NCBI GenBank assembly: GCA_015064895.1
Contig: SVRI01000007.1
Coordinates: forward strand, 1-64,000
Length of the DNA: 64,000 nt
Direction: 5' to 3'
DNA from: Oscillospiraceae bacterium
GTDB taxonomy: Bacteria > Bacillota > Clostridia > Oscillospirales > CAG-382
Positions 16,936 through 25,593 of this stretch are shown here, piece after piece. Each line of letters opens with the position of its first letter. The first letter of the stretch is position 1. The translations under genes and the position numbers were made by a program. The notes below the pieces were generated by a model. The model had not been told where the DNA came from and ran no database searches. It worked only from the letters and a program-made list of their open reading frames with translations.

Positions 16936-17700
16936 TTGATTACACTTAAAGATATATACAAGATATATGTCAACGGCGACACTACCACATATGCCTCAAA
17001 TAATGTCAATATCCATATAGATGAAGGTGAGTTTGTTGCTATTGTTGGTCAGTCGGGCTCGGGTAAATCGACTATTATGAATATAATAGGCTGTCTTGAT
17101 GTACCGACCTCCGGCACATATCTTTTAAACGGTATTGATGTCAGCACAATGGATGACAATGAGCTTGCAGAAATACGAAACAAAATGCTTGGTTTTATAT
17201 TTCAGCAATACAATCTCATTCCAAAACTTACTGTTGTTGAAAATGTAGAGCTTCCCTTGCTGTATGCAGGATTAAGTCCCGAAAAAAGACATAAAGCTGC
17301 AATCGAATCACTTGCACGTGTAGGACTTGAAGATAAAGCCAAGAATTATCCATCACAGCTTTCGGGCGGACAACAGCAAAGAGTATCAATTGCCCGTGCA
17401 CTTGCCGGCAATCCTTCGGTAATACTTGCCGATGAGCCGACAGGTGCTCTTGACTCAAGAACAGGCATCGAAGTTCTTCAGTTCTTGCAAAAGCTTAACA
17501 GTGAAGGCAACACAATTGTTCTTATTACTCATGACAATTCAATAGCAAAATCTGCAAAAAGAATCATAAGACTTCATGACGGAAAAGTTGTTTATGACGG
17601 GCCTTCCGATGCACCCGAAGCAACCGTCAGCTCCAGCATTTCCTTTGACGAGGACCCTTTGGTAATCAAGATGAAATCCGAGAAAGGAGATGCATGTTGA
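16936..17700 (+). CDS. MacB/LolD-type ABC transporter ATP-binding protein
   Basis: The 254-residue ATPase has Walker [10 protein letters not shown] near residue 38, the Q-loop [11 protein letters not shown], signature [15 protein letters not shown] and Walker [14 protein letters not shown]. It belongs to the LolD/FtsE/MacB group that drives mechanotransmission rather than classical transport. The start is TTG 16936, 6 nt after GAGGTGA. A C-terminal tail of about 35 residues after the ATPase core is variable. The permease gene follows immediately. Confidence 0.93.
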   Translation: MITLKDIYKIYVNGDTTTYASNNVNIHIDEGEFVAIVGQSGSGKSTIMNIIGCLDVPTSGTYLLNGIDVSTMDDNELAEIRNKMLGFIFQQYNLIPKLTVVENVELPLLYAGLSPEKRHKAAIESLARVGLEDKAKNYPSQLSGGQQQRVSIARALAGNPSVILADEPTGALDSRTGIEVLQFLQKLNSEGNTIVLITHDNSIAKSAKRIIRLHDGKVVYDGPSDAPEATVSSSISFDEDPLVIKMKSEKGDAC

Positions 17701-17701
17701 T

Positions 17702-18895
17702 ATGGGCATAGTTCAATGCTTTATAATGGCTATAAAAAGCCTTGCGGCAAGCAAAATGCGTTCCTTTCTTACCATGCTCGGTATAATTATCGGCGTAGGC
17801 TCGGTAATTGTAATCATGGCTCTCGGTAACGGTATGACCGTATACATGAATGACAGCTTTGAAAGCATGGGTACAACAAATATTTCGGTAAACATCATCG
17901 GTAGAGGTTCATCGAGAACTGTTGATGTTGATGACATGTATGAATTCTACAATGAAAACAAAGATTTATACAACTACATTTCCCCCACCGTTTCAGCTTA
18001 CGGACAGGTAAGAGGTGCAAACAACGAGAAGTATACGCCTTCCATCACAGGTTGCAGTGAAGACTATCTTGCAATCAAGGATTATGATCTGAAAAGCGGA
18101 AGAAACATAAGTTATATCGACATCAAGGAAAACAAAAGAGTTTGTCTTGTCGGTGAGTTTTATGACTACGTTGTTTACGGCGGCAATGCTCTTGGAAGCA
18201 CCATAGACATTAACGGTGAAAACTACCGCATAATCGGAGTTGTTGAAGAACAAGACGATAAAACAGACGAAAACGGTGCCGATAATTTCATCTATGTTCC
18301 CTATTCCACAGCTGCTCGCTTTATAGTTAAAACATCTGAAATAAATACATATACTTTTGTAGCAAAATCAGATGACCTTGTTGATAAGGGTATCTCAGCA
18401 ATCAAGGACAGATTATTCCAGACATTTCACGATGATGACTACTATGCTGTAACAAGTCTCACGATAATTCTTGATATTATGAATGAAATGATGGATACCA
18501 TGGTAATTATACTTGCCGCAATTGCAGGCATTTCCCTGGTTGTCGGTGGTATCGGCATCATGAACATAATGCTTGTTTCGGTAACCGAGCGAACAAGAGA
18601 AATCGGTATAAGAAAAGCACTTGGAGCTAAAGGCAAACATATAAGAATGCAGTTTGTAATTGAAGCCGCTACCACAAGTGCCGTCGGCGGTATTCTCGGC
18701 ATTGCCTTCGGATTCCTGCTTTCAAGCATACTCTCTAAGACATTTCTTGCGGCACTTGAAATGCAGGCAATACCTACCTTGGAATCGGTGCTTCTTTCCT
18801 TCGGTATTTCTGTTGCAATAGGCATTCTGTTTGGATATCTTCCCGCAAACAAAGCTGCAAAGCTTAATCCTATCGAAGCACTCAGACACGATTAA
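17702..18895 (+). CDS. MacB-type ABC transporter permease
   Basis: The 397-residue permease has one N-terminal membrane helix, a large extracytoplasmic MacB-PCD domain (~residues 45-270) and three C-terminal helices in FtsX arrangement. Signature segments are SKMRSFLTMLGIIIGVGSV and TERTREIGIRKALGAKG. An in-frame ATG at 17690 abuts the GGAG (17686-17689); I prefer ATG 17702. With its ATPase and adaptor it forms a tripartite-like exporter for peptides, lipids or a toxic small molecule. The cargo is unknown. Confidence 0.9.
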   Translation: MGIVQCFIMAIKSLAASKMRSFLTMLGIIIGVGSVIVIMALGNGMTVYMNDSFESMGTTNISVNIIGRGSSRTVDVDDMYEFYNENKDLYNYISPTVSAYGQVRGANNEKYTPSITGCSEDYLAIKDYDLKSGRNISYIDIKENKRVCLVGEFYDYVVYGGNALGSTIDINGENYRIIGVVEEQDDKTDENGADNFIYVPYSTAARFIVKTSEINTYTFVAKSDDLVDKGISAIKDRLFQTFHDDDYYAVTSLTIILDIMNEMMDTMVIILAAIAGISLVVGGIGIMNIMLVSVTERTREIGIRKALGAKGKHIRMQFVIEAATTSAVGGILGIAFGFLLSSILSKTFLAALEMQAIPTLESVLLSFGISVAIGILFGYLPANKAAKLNPIEALRHD

Positions 18896-18922
18896 ACTCT
18901 TTTTTGAAAGGTAAAACCAATA

Positions 18923-21634
18923 ATGAAAAAAATAACTGTGAACATAATAATCGGAATTATGCTGGTTATGTGTTTAATGACAATTTCGGTTGCCGCAAAC
19001 AACGAAAAGACAACCATCAGCGATGAAGCTGTTAATGTAATAAAGCTTCTTGAAATCGCCAACGGCGACCAGAACGGCAACATGAATTATTCAAGTAATG
19101 TAACCAGAGCCGAGTTTGTCAAGATGACAGTCAACGCTTCAACTGACAAGAATCTTGCATCCAATACAAAGCTTAACGTATCCATCTTCCCCGATGTCAG
19201 AAACACTCATTGGGCGGCAAGCTACGTTTCGGTTGCTATCAACCGCGGTCTTGTTAACGGTTATCTTGACGGTACTTTTAAACCGTCTAACCCCGTAACT
19301 CTCGAAGAAGCGGCAACAATAGTTTTAAGACTTCTCGGTTATTCAAACAACGACCTTATAGGCAACTATCCCACGGCTCAGCTGAATAAATATAAAGAGC
19401 TTGATCTTGATGAGAACATCACGGCAGAACAAGGCGATAAAATGACCCGTGAACAGTGTATGATTCTTATATATAACATGCTCTCTACAAAAACAAAGAG
19501 CGGGATTGTCTACTGTACTACTCTTGGATATACAGCTGATGCCGAAGAACAATTAGACTATTCCGAGCTTCTGAAAAAAGAGCTTGACGGACCTTTTATT
19601 TCCGACGGCGTATCAGATAGCTTTGAGGGTTTTGTACCAAATGAAAGCACAGTATATATGCTCAACAATAACAAATGTGCATCTGCAGACATAAAGCAAG
19701 GTGATGTTATTTACACAAACGATGTTATCAACAGCATCTATGCATACAGAAAGACAGCCACCGGTATTGTTACTTACTCATCTGAAAGCATGGTAACACT
19801 CGGTACAAAAAACTATTCAATCTCTACCACAAAGGCTAAGCAAAAGCTTGCACTCGGCGGCTCTTTCAGTCATGAAAAGGCTTTTGTAACTCTTTTATTA
19901 GGCATTGATGACGTAGTAGTAGATGTAATTGAAGGCGACATTACTTTACTTGACAGCAACAGCGACAACGCAACATATCTTGAAATGATTGATGCCACAA
20001 TCAGCACTCCCGTTTATATCAATAACGAAGAAAAGCTGGCTTCATGGAAAAATAACATTCCGTTTAGTGTTGATAGTGCCAAGGTTTACTTTAACGGCAA
20101 AGAAATGAGCAACTATCTTATTTCTCTAAATGATGTAATTTATTACTCTGAGCCATTTAAGAGTGTATGGATTTTCAGAGATACACAGTCAGGTGTAATT
20201 GCCTCTGTTTCACAAAATGCCGTAACAATAGGCTCCGGCACGTACATTCTTGCCACAAACGACTCAAAGCTCAAGGTATCTACCTACGGTGAATATTCTG
20301 AAAATGACTATGTAACACTCATTCTCGGCAAAAACGATGAAGTTATTGACATAGTTGATGCCGACACAACAAGTATAGGCAGTACCGACAAGGATTCATC
20401 CTATGCCGAGGTTGTTTCGGGTACATTAAAGGGTCCGTATGTTGTTTCTGCTGACGGCTCAATGGAAAACTTAAAGCTTGATGCTGAAAATGCAACTGTG
20501 TTCCTTGAAAACAGTGTCATTGATTCAACTGATATTCTTCCTTATGATGTATACTATTTCTCTGAAGTATTAAATTCAGTATGGATTTACAGAGACCGTG
20601 AATCGGGAACGATTGAAGCAGTTACCCCTGTCTCATCACCCATGACTGTGGTTCTTTCGGGTAAAACATATCACATAGATAGTTCAAATGCATCATATGA
20701 ATTGTCATCCTTCGGTTCATTTGACGTCGGTGACAAAGCAACACTTCTTCTCGGAATGGATGAAAAGGTTGCGGGAATTGTCAGACCCGAAGTGATTTCA
20801 AGTGAATCAAGCGGCGTCATTATCGACAAAGGAGAAAAGATGTATACCGACAAAAACGGCAATTCATATACATCAAATTATCTTACCGTTGTCGATGCTA
20901 CAGGTTCTGTTCACACTTATCAGTACTCTAAAAACAGTTTTAAAGTCGGCGATGTTGTTAAGGTATACATATCAGACAACGTACAGATTTCAAGAGTAAG
21001 CTCAGAAATAGTAAAGTCCGAAGCCGCAAAGCTCGCAAGAGCAATAAATGAGGGCGGTTTTACCGATAACTGCAATATTATTGATATTTCAGGCACAAAC
21101 ATTCTCAAGGTTTATCCTCAGAGACTTTCGGGATGTGAAATTGATGCCGAACATATAATATACACATCTTCCGTACTCTACTATGAGTTTGAAGACGGTC
21201 TCATTAAGAGTCTTATACTGAATGATTTTACCGGTGACACCAATGACTACGGTATTGTTACTTCATCAAAGCTTGGTACAATAACCTATCTTGATAACAG
21301 CAACGTTGAAAAGGTAATAACCTCAGGGTCCAACTGTTCAGTCGGTGCAGCAAAGCTTATAAAGGAAAACGGTGCTATTGTTTCTGCAACAGCCCTTACG
21401 GGTGTTATTGACAACATCGACCATGTTACAAGCGACAGTGTGGTCGATGAAAGAGGTAATTCATACAAGCTTTCGGACAATATCAGAGTTTATATCAAAG
21501 AAACCACAACACACTTTGAACATGTAGAGCTTGGTGAAGTTCTTAACGGCTCGTACAATCTCAAAGCCTACTATGATAAATTACCCGAGTATGGCGGCAG
21601 AATCCGTGTTATCATTGCTACAAAAAATGTATAA
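18923..21634 (+). CDS. Secreted S-layer-homology (SLH) protein with three internal repeats
   Basis: The 903-residue protein has a signal peptide (residues ~1-25, ending SVAANN). About 170 residues of SLH repeats follow, with VTRAEFVKM, FPDV..THWAASYVSVAINRG, VNGYLDGTFKPSNPVT and MTREQCMILIYNML. SLH domains bind pyruvylated wall polymers. The middle holds three copies of a ~120-residue module marked S(I/V)(Y/W)(A/I)(Y/F)R, then 'G..TY..' strands, and a TLLLG/TLILG segment near residues 330, 470 and 610. No enzymatic motif is visible. GAAAGG precedes the ATG 27 nt after the permease, so it may be expressed with the exporter. Confidence 0.82.
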   Translation: MKKITVNIIIGIMLVMCLMTISVAANNEKTTISDEAVNVIKLLEIANGDQNGNMNYSSNVTRAEFVKMTVNASTDKNLASNTKLNVSIFPDVRNTHWAASYVSVAINRGLVNGYLDGTFKPSNPVTLEEAATIVLRLLGYSNNDLIGNYPTAQLNKYKELDLDENITAEQGDKMTREQCMILIYNMLSTKTKSGIVYCTTLGYTADAEEQLDYSELLKKELDGPFISDGVSDSFEGFVPNESTVYMLNNNKCASADIKQGDVIYTNDVINSIYAYRKTATGIVTYSSESMVTLGTKNYSISTTKAKQKLALGGSFSHEKAFVTLLLGIDDVVVDVIEGDITLLDSNSDNATYLEMIDATISTPVYINNEEKLASWKNNIPFSVDSAKVYFNGKEMSNYLISLNDVIYYSEPFKSVWIFRDTQSGVIASVSQNAVTIGSGTYILATNDSKLKVSTYGEYSENDYVTLILGKNDEVIDIVDADTTSIGSTDKDSSYAEVVSGTLKGPYVVSADGSMENLKLDAENATVFLENSVIDSTDILPYDVYYFSEVLNSVWIYRDRESGTIEAVTPVSSPMTVVLSGKTYHIDSSNASYELSSFGSFDVGDKATLLLGMDEKVAGIVRPEVISSESSGVIIDKGEKMYTDKNGNSYTSNYLTVVDATGSVHTYQYSKNSFKVGDVVKVYISDNVQISRVSSEIVKSEAAKLARAINEGGFTDNCNIIDISGTNILKVYPQRLSGCEIDAEHIIYTSSVLYYEFEDGLIKSLILNDFTGDTNDYGIVTSSKLGTITYLDNSNVEKVITSGSNCSVGAAKLIKENGAIVSATALTGVIDNIDHVTSDSVVDERGNSYKLSDNIRVYIKETTTHFEHVELGEVLNGSYNLKAYYDKLPEYGGRIRVIIATKNV

Positions 21635-21637
21635 AAC

Positions 21638-21665
21638 AAAACCCACCGAAAGGTGGGTTTTCTAT
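21638..21665 (+). terminator. Terminator of the exporter-SLH operon
   Basis: AAACCCACC and GGTGGGTTT form a 9-bp stem with a GAAA loop, followed by TCTATTT. Confidence 0.85.
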
Positions 21666-21687
21666 TTATTGATTATAAAGCTAAGAC

Positions 21688-21714
21688 AAGCCCCGCTCGA
21701 TTTGAACGGGGCTT
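21688..21714. terminator. Hairpin, probable terminator of the sodium symporter gene
   Basis: AAGCCCCG and CGGGGCTT form an 8-bp stem directly downstream of the minus-strand symporter gene. The T-run is poor, so efficiency is uncertain. Confidence 0.6.
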
Positions 21715-21722
21715 AAATATAG

Positions 21723-23144
21723 TTAATATACAAAGAATTTAAGAACAGCCTGTGCGGTTTTCTCACCATATGCTGCTACGAGTGAATTCTCAATGGGTGT
21801 TCTGAATGCACTGAGTACGGATGTTATAAGAATAAGAACAAGACAAATAGGTGCTACGTACTTAATCACAACTCTGAAAAGCTTTTTCTTCTTAAACGTA
21901 CCCGAAAGTTCAACTTCATCTTCAATAGCTTTAGGCTTAATAAGATATCCGACAATAATGCATGTTGCCAAAGCACCGATCGGCATAAGGAAGTTATTTG
22001 TAACAATATCAAACAAGTCGAGAACATTGTTTTTAGGATTACCGAAGGGATGGAAATCAGGCCAAAGTGAATAGCCGAAGCAAGTGATAAGACCAAGAAC
22101 AATTGAGAAAAGGAATACTGCAAGGCAGGATAGTTTTCTACCGAGTTTGAACTTATCACAAAGAATCGATACAACAGTTTCCATAAGGGAAATTGAAGAT
22201 GTGAGAGCCGCAAAAAGAACAAGAAGGAAGAATACAGCACCAACAATATGACCGGCAATACCCATGCTGTTAAATACACCGGGAAGTGCAACAAACATAA
22301 GACCGGGGCCCGCAGTTTCTGCACCGGCAGCACCGACAGCAGGAAGAATCATAAGACCTGCCATAAAAGCAATACCTGTGTCGAAGATTTCGATATTTCC
22401 AACCGCAGATTCAATGCTGACATTCTTCTTCATGTATGAACCGTAAGTAATCATAATACCCATTGCAAGAGACATGGAATAGAAAAGCTGTCCCATCGCC
22501 GCAAGAACGGTTGACATTGAGAACTTACTGAAATCGGGAATAAGGTAATACTTTAGCCCCTCAATATTCTTAGGAGAACAAATACAAGAGTAAATTGCAA
22601 TGCAAACGGCAAGAACTGCAAGAACGGGCATCATAACCTTTGATACTCTTTCAATACCTTTTTCCACGCCGAAAAGAACAACCAGTGATGTAATTCCAAT
22701 AAATATTATAAACCAAACAATAGGTTCAACGGGTGCAGAAATGAATCCGCCAAAGAATCCGTCAGTAGAAGCCGAAGCACCTTTTCCTGTTGCATAAACA
22801 GCAAGATACTTTGTAACCCATCCGCCGATTACAGAATAATACGGAAGAATAAAAGCAGGGACAATTGCTGCAAGATAACCTACAAAAGTATACTTTTTAT
22901 TGAGCTTCTGAAAAGCACCGATTGCACTGAGACCTGTTTTTCTGCCGATTGCAATTTCTGCTGTCATCAGTGCGAAGCCAAATGTTACGGCAAGAATAAG
23001 ATAAACCAGCAAGAATATGCCGCCGCCGTGACGGGCAGCAAGATATGGGAATCTCCAAAGGTTACCGAGACCTACTGCAGAACCGGCAGCGGCAAGGACA
23101 AACCCAAGTTTTCCCGAAAAGCTTGAACGTTTTTCGTTAGTCAT
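21723..23144 (-). CDS. Sodium-dependent transporter, NSS/SNF (LeuT-fold) family
   Basis: The 473-residue protein has 11 or 12 membrane helices of the neurotransmitter:sodium symporter family, which imports amino acids or related amines with Na+. The first helix carries the unwound Na+/substrate site AAAGSAVGLGNLWRFPYLA, and helix 6 shows FYSMSLAMGIMITYGSY. The glycine stretch near residue 270 (MILPAVGAAGAE) is also typical. The specific substrate is not predictable. AAGGAG precedes ATG 23144. It is monocistronic with its own promoter. Confidence 0.92.
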   Translation of the reverse strand: MTNEKRSSFSGKLGFVLAAAGSAVGLGNLWRFPYLAARHGGGIFLLVYLILAVTFGFALMTAEIAIGRKTGLSAIGAFQKLNKKYTFVGYLAAIVPAFILPYYSVIGGWVTKYLAVYATGKGASASTDGFFGGFISAPVEPIVWFIIFIGITSLVVLFGVEKGIERVSKVMMPVLAVLAVCIAIYSCICSPKNIEGLKYYLIPDFSKFSMSTVLAAMGQLFYSMSLAMGIMITYGSYMKKNVSIESAVGNIEIFDTGIAFMAGLMILPAVGAAGAETAGPGLMFVALPGVFNSMGIAGHIVGAVFFLLVLFAALTSSISLMETVVSILCDKFKLGRKLSCLAVFLFSIVLGLITCFGYSLWPDFHPFGNPKNNVLDLFDIVTNNFLMPIGALATCIIVGYLIKPKAIEDEVELSGTFKKKKLFRVVIKYVAPICLVLILITSVLSAFRTPIENSLVAAYGEKTAQAVLKFFVY

Positions 23145-23176
23145 TTTTCTATCTCCTTAAAGCTTTAATCTAGAAG

Positions 23177-23205
23177 ATTGTACCATAGATTTAATTTATT
23201 TGCAA
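23177..23205 (-). promoter_or_regulatory. Promoter of the sodium symporter gene
   Basis: TTGCAA (23205-23200), 17 nt, TACAAT (23182-23177) on the minus strand, 33 nt before the ATG. Confidence 0.65.
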
Positions 23206-23350
23206 TACTTTAACAGGAAAATATTAAAAATATTGTCAAAAACGGTTTTTTCTTTGAAAATAACAAATGCATGTCGGCTTTACAAGTAATGTGACACAAT
23301 AAATCAGTTTAAGCCGGGACTTAACGTTTTTTGTTGTCGGGCTTCCCGAC

Positions 23351-23803
23351 CGCTTCGTGCCCTCACAGGGTTCGAGTCCCAACATATAAAAGAAAAAAGG
23401 AACATCGAACTATGTTCCTACAACTTTCGCGCCGCAAGGGACGCATCTGCTTCGCATCTTAACTGCTCGAAGTCGAGCTTCTCGCACCACTTCGCTAAAA
23501 AACAACCGTTTTGGTTGTTTTTCTTAACGCTTCGTGCCCTCACAGGGTTCGAGTCCCAACATATAAAAGAAAAAAGGAACATCGAACGATGTTCCTTTTA
23601 CTGGCGCGCCGCAAGGGACTCAGATGCTTCGCATCTTGATTGCTCGACGACCGCACAGCGGTTCCCGTCTCGCACCACTTCGCTAAAAAACAACCATTTT
23701 GGGTTGTTTTTCTTAACGCTTCGTGCCCTCACAGGGTTCGAGTCCCAACTGATAAAAGCAAAAAAAGAACATCAAACGATGTTCTTTTTACTGGCGCGCC
23801 GCA
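23351..23803. repeat. Tandem array of ~180-bp units derived from the tRNA-Arg 3' end and terminator
   Basis: Three units begin CGCTTCGTGCCCTCACAGGG at 23351, 23528 and 23717 (spacing 177 and 189 bp). Each contains GGGTTCGAGTCCC, an A-rich stretch, a hairpin built on GGAACATCG or its variant, then a GGCGCGCCGCAAGGGAC-like block equal to the tRNA-Arg acceptor/T-arm end in reverse orientation. In the third unit this block continues into the intact tRNA. In the first two it breaks off after GGGAC(TC) into AGATGCTTCGCATCT-like sequence and a second hairpin (AAACAACC..GGTTGTTT). Nothing here codes for protein. This fills the gene-free stretch between the symporter and the tRNA. Confidence 0.8.
23761..23790 (-). 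terminator. Terminator of tRNA-Arg
   Basis: On the minus strand AGAACATC and GATGTTCT pair around GTTT and are followed by a run of T. It begins two bases after the encoded CCA end. Confidence 0.85.
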
Positions 23804-23868
23804 AGGGACTCGAACCCCTGACCTTTTGGTTCGTAGCCAAACACTCTATCCAGCTGAGCTAGCGGCGC
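23792..23868 (-). tRNA. tRNA-Arg (anticodon ACG)
   Basis: The 77-nt gene on the minus strand has a 7-bp acceptor stem (GCGCCGC with GCGGCGC), discriminator G and an encoded CCA. The D arm contains AGCTCAGCTGGATAGAG. The anticodon arm is TTTGG-CTACGAA-CCAAA with anticodon ACG, and the T arm contains GGGTTCGAGTCCC. A34 would be deaminated to inosine to read CGU/CGC/CGA codons. Confidence 0.95.
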
Positions 23869-23894
23869 AGATGCTGTCTTACGACAGCTTTAAT

Positions 23895-23923
23895 ATAATA
23901 ACACTTTTAAAAATGTTTGTCAA
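23895..23923 (-). promoter_or_regulatory. Promoter of tRNA-Arg
   Basis: TTGACA (23923-23918), exactly 17 nt, TATTAT (23900-23895). It lies 27 nt before the mature 5' end. A short hairpin (GCTGTC..GACAGC) lies in the 5' leader. Confidence 0.85.
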
Positions 23924-23946
23924 GAGGTTTTACCGAAAAATTTAGA

Positions 23947-24945
23947 TTACTTTTCCAGCACATCAAGAATCTTTCTTCTAAGTATTCCCGCACATCTCAC
24001 AGAAGCATTTACATTCGGATGACCGTACGTTCCTCTCTGATTCTTATATTCATTAACAGACTTTACAATAAAGCAATAGGTATTCTTATCAGTCTTATTG
24101 AATCTTTCTATTGCTTCCTTAAGTTCTTCGTCAAACACGTGAACCATCATACCGTACATCCATATAATAGGAGTTTTGGGATATTTACTTCTAATGTCAC
24201 TAAGCAAAGCAATAACGCCATCAATAAATTCTTCACTTGTCACATGGGTTCTCTTATCATTTGTTCCACCGTTTACTATAAATACATCGGGAACATAGTC
24301 ATCGGGAGTAAAGCCGTCAATTCCGCGGGCAGTCTGATTAAAGAACTTAATAAACGGAGTGCCGACCATGTCCCCGCAGGAGTGGCAGATACCTTCACCC
24401 GAAATACAGATTGTTCTGATTTCTGCATTAAGAGCCTCAGCCGTAAGATAGGCATATGTTTTGGTACTGTCCTGCTCGTATGTTGTATATTCCATTTTTT
24501 CGCCGTCAGCAAGTACACCAAAGCCTGCCGTTATTGAGTCGCCGAGAAACTCGAGCTTTAGTCTCTTTTTATCGGGAACAGGCATAAATTCGGGATTCTT
24601 TCCGTAAATCTGCACCTTTTCGACGGATATAGGATTCCAACCCTCGCTTATACGCAATATCTTTACGGTGTGCATTTTATCTCTGAAATTTTCGAGAACA
24701 GCAGCCGTTCCCTTTCCGACAACAGAGGTTTTAACTTCAACACTGTCTACAAACACCTTAAAAAAAGCAGGTGTTTCAACGATGTTTTCGCCGAAAAACA
24801 CGGTAAGTCTGTCGAATTTAGCACAAAACTCAATACCGCTGTTTGACCAGGTAAATGCGGGAACATCATTGACATAATACGGTCTTCCGTGAAGCTTGAA
24901 GGACTCGTCTCTTTTTATTTCCATAACTTTAGTATTAAAATTCAT
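23947..24945 (-). CDS. SGNH-hydrolase esterase, CE2-like two-domain architecture, no signal peptide
   Basis: The 332-residue protein has an N-terminal beta-sandwich (~residues 1-125, with FTWSNSGIEFCAKF) and a C-terminal SGNH hydrolase. Block I is LEFLGDSITAG, the oxyanion block is VNGGTNDKR, and the catalytic histidine sits in GTYGHPNV. This order matches carbohydrate esterase family 2 acetyl esterases. No signal peptide is present, so it likely deacetylates imported oligosaccharides in the cytoplasm. ATG 24945 is chosen because GGAGGA lies just upstream; an ATG 15 nt earlier overlaps that site. Confidence 0.82.
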   Translation of the reverse strand: MNFNTKVMEIKRDESFKLHGRPYYVNDVPAFTWSNSGIEFCAKFDRLTVFFGENIVETPAFFKVFVDSVEVKTSVVGKGTAAVLENFRDKMHTVKILRISEGWNPISVEKVQIYGKNPEFMPVPDKKRLKLEFLGDSITAGFGVLADGEKMEYTTYEQDSTKTYAYLTAEALNAEIRTICISGEGICHSCGDMVGTPFIKFFNQTARGIDGFTPDDYVPDVFIVNGGTNDKRTHVTSEEFIDGVIALLSDIRSKYPKTPIIWMYGMMVHVFDEELKEAIERFNKTDKNTYCFIVKSVNEYKNQRGTYGHPNVNASVRCAGILRRKILDVLEK

Positions 24946-25032
24946 AACTTCCTCCGACATAACGGTTTTTCATTAATATACCACAGTTAAATAACAAAAT
25001 TTGCAGTTATTCTTTAATAAAGTTAAAATTGT

Positions 25033-25593
25033 TCATATAAGAACAGGCTGAATCTGGCTTCCTTTTACCGCAAGCTTTACCGTATCGCCGAGCTTTGTAA
25101 AATCACACACAAGACTTCTTGGTTTACCAATGGCATCATCCTGTCTGAGCGGCACAAAATACACGTTGCGTCTTGCCATCATTCTTCCGAAGTTTTCGGC
25201 ATTGCCGAGAAGTCCGTCGTTTGATGCAAGGGCTATTACAAGCGGTCTTTCGTTTCTCATATGAGCTTTAGCCGCAAGCGTTACGGGTGTGTCGCATATA
25301 CCGCAGGAAAGTTTTGCAAGCGTATTCCCCGTACAGGGGCATATACACAGGCAGTCAAGCTTAATTTTCGGTCCAAGCGGTTCTGCATCCTCAAGTGTAT
25401 GAATAACTTTGCGACCGCACAGCGCTTCTGCATTACTTATAAAGTCTTCAGCTTTTCCGAATCGTGTATCGGTTGTATAGACGTTATACGACATAATCGG
25501 TATGACATCTTCACCTGATTTCACAAGCTTTTCAAGCTCATCAAAAGCATATTTGAAATTACAGAACGAACCGCACAAAGCAAATCCCAGCAT
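25033..25593 (-). CDS. dpaB: Dipicolinate synthase subunit B
   Basis: The 186-residue flavoprotein-fold protein begins LGFALCGSFCNF, the SpoVFB hallmark, and has CICPCTGNTLAKL and VIALASNDGLLGNA. With DpaA it converts dihydrodipicolinate to dipicolinic acid in the mother cell during sporulation. Its start overlaps the dpaA stop by one base, so the two are coupled. No terminator is visible after it. Confidence 0.92.
   Translation of the reverse strand: MLGFALCGSFCNFKYAFDELEKLVKSGEDVIPIMSYNVYTTDTRFGKAEDFISNAEALCGRKVIHTLEDAEPLGPKIKLDCLCICPCTGNTLAKLSCGICDTPVTLAAKAHMRNERPLVIALASNDGLLGNAENFGRMMARRNVYFVPLRQDDAIGKPRSLVCDFTKLGDTVKLAVKGSQIQPVLI

Noticed and set aside
23351-23868. Possible CRISPR array
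   Set aside because: Units are 177-189 bp with hairpins and tRNA sequence, not 24-40-bp repeats with unique spacers. No cas genes are present.
23515-23945. Open frames with the peptide QGTRTPDLLVRSQ and similar
   Set aside because: They are translations of the tRNA-Arg gene and its repeats, a well-known class of spurious protein. No ribosome binding site precedes them.
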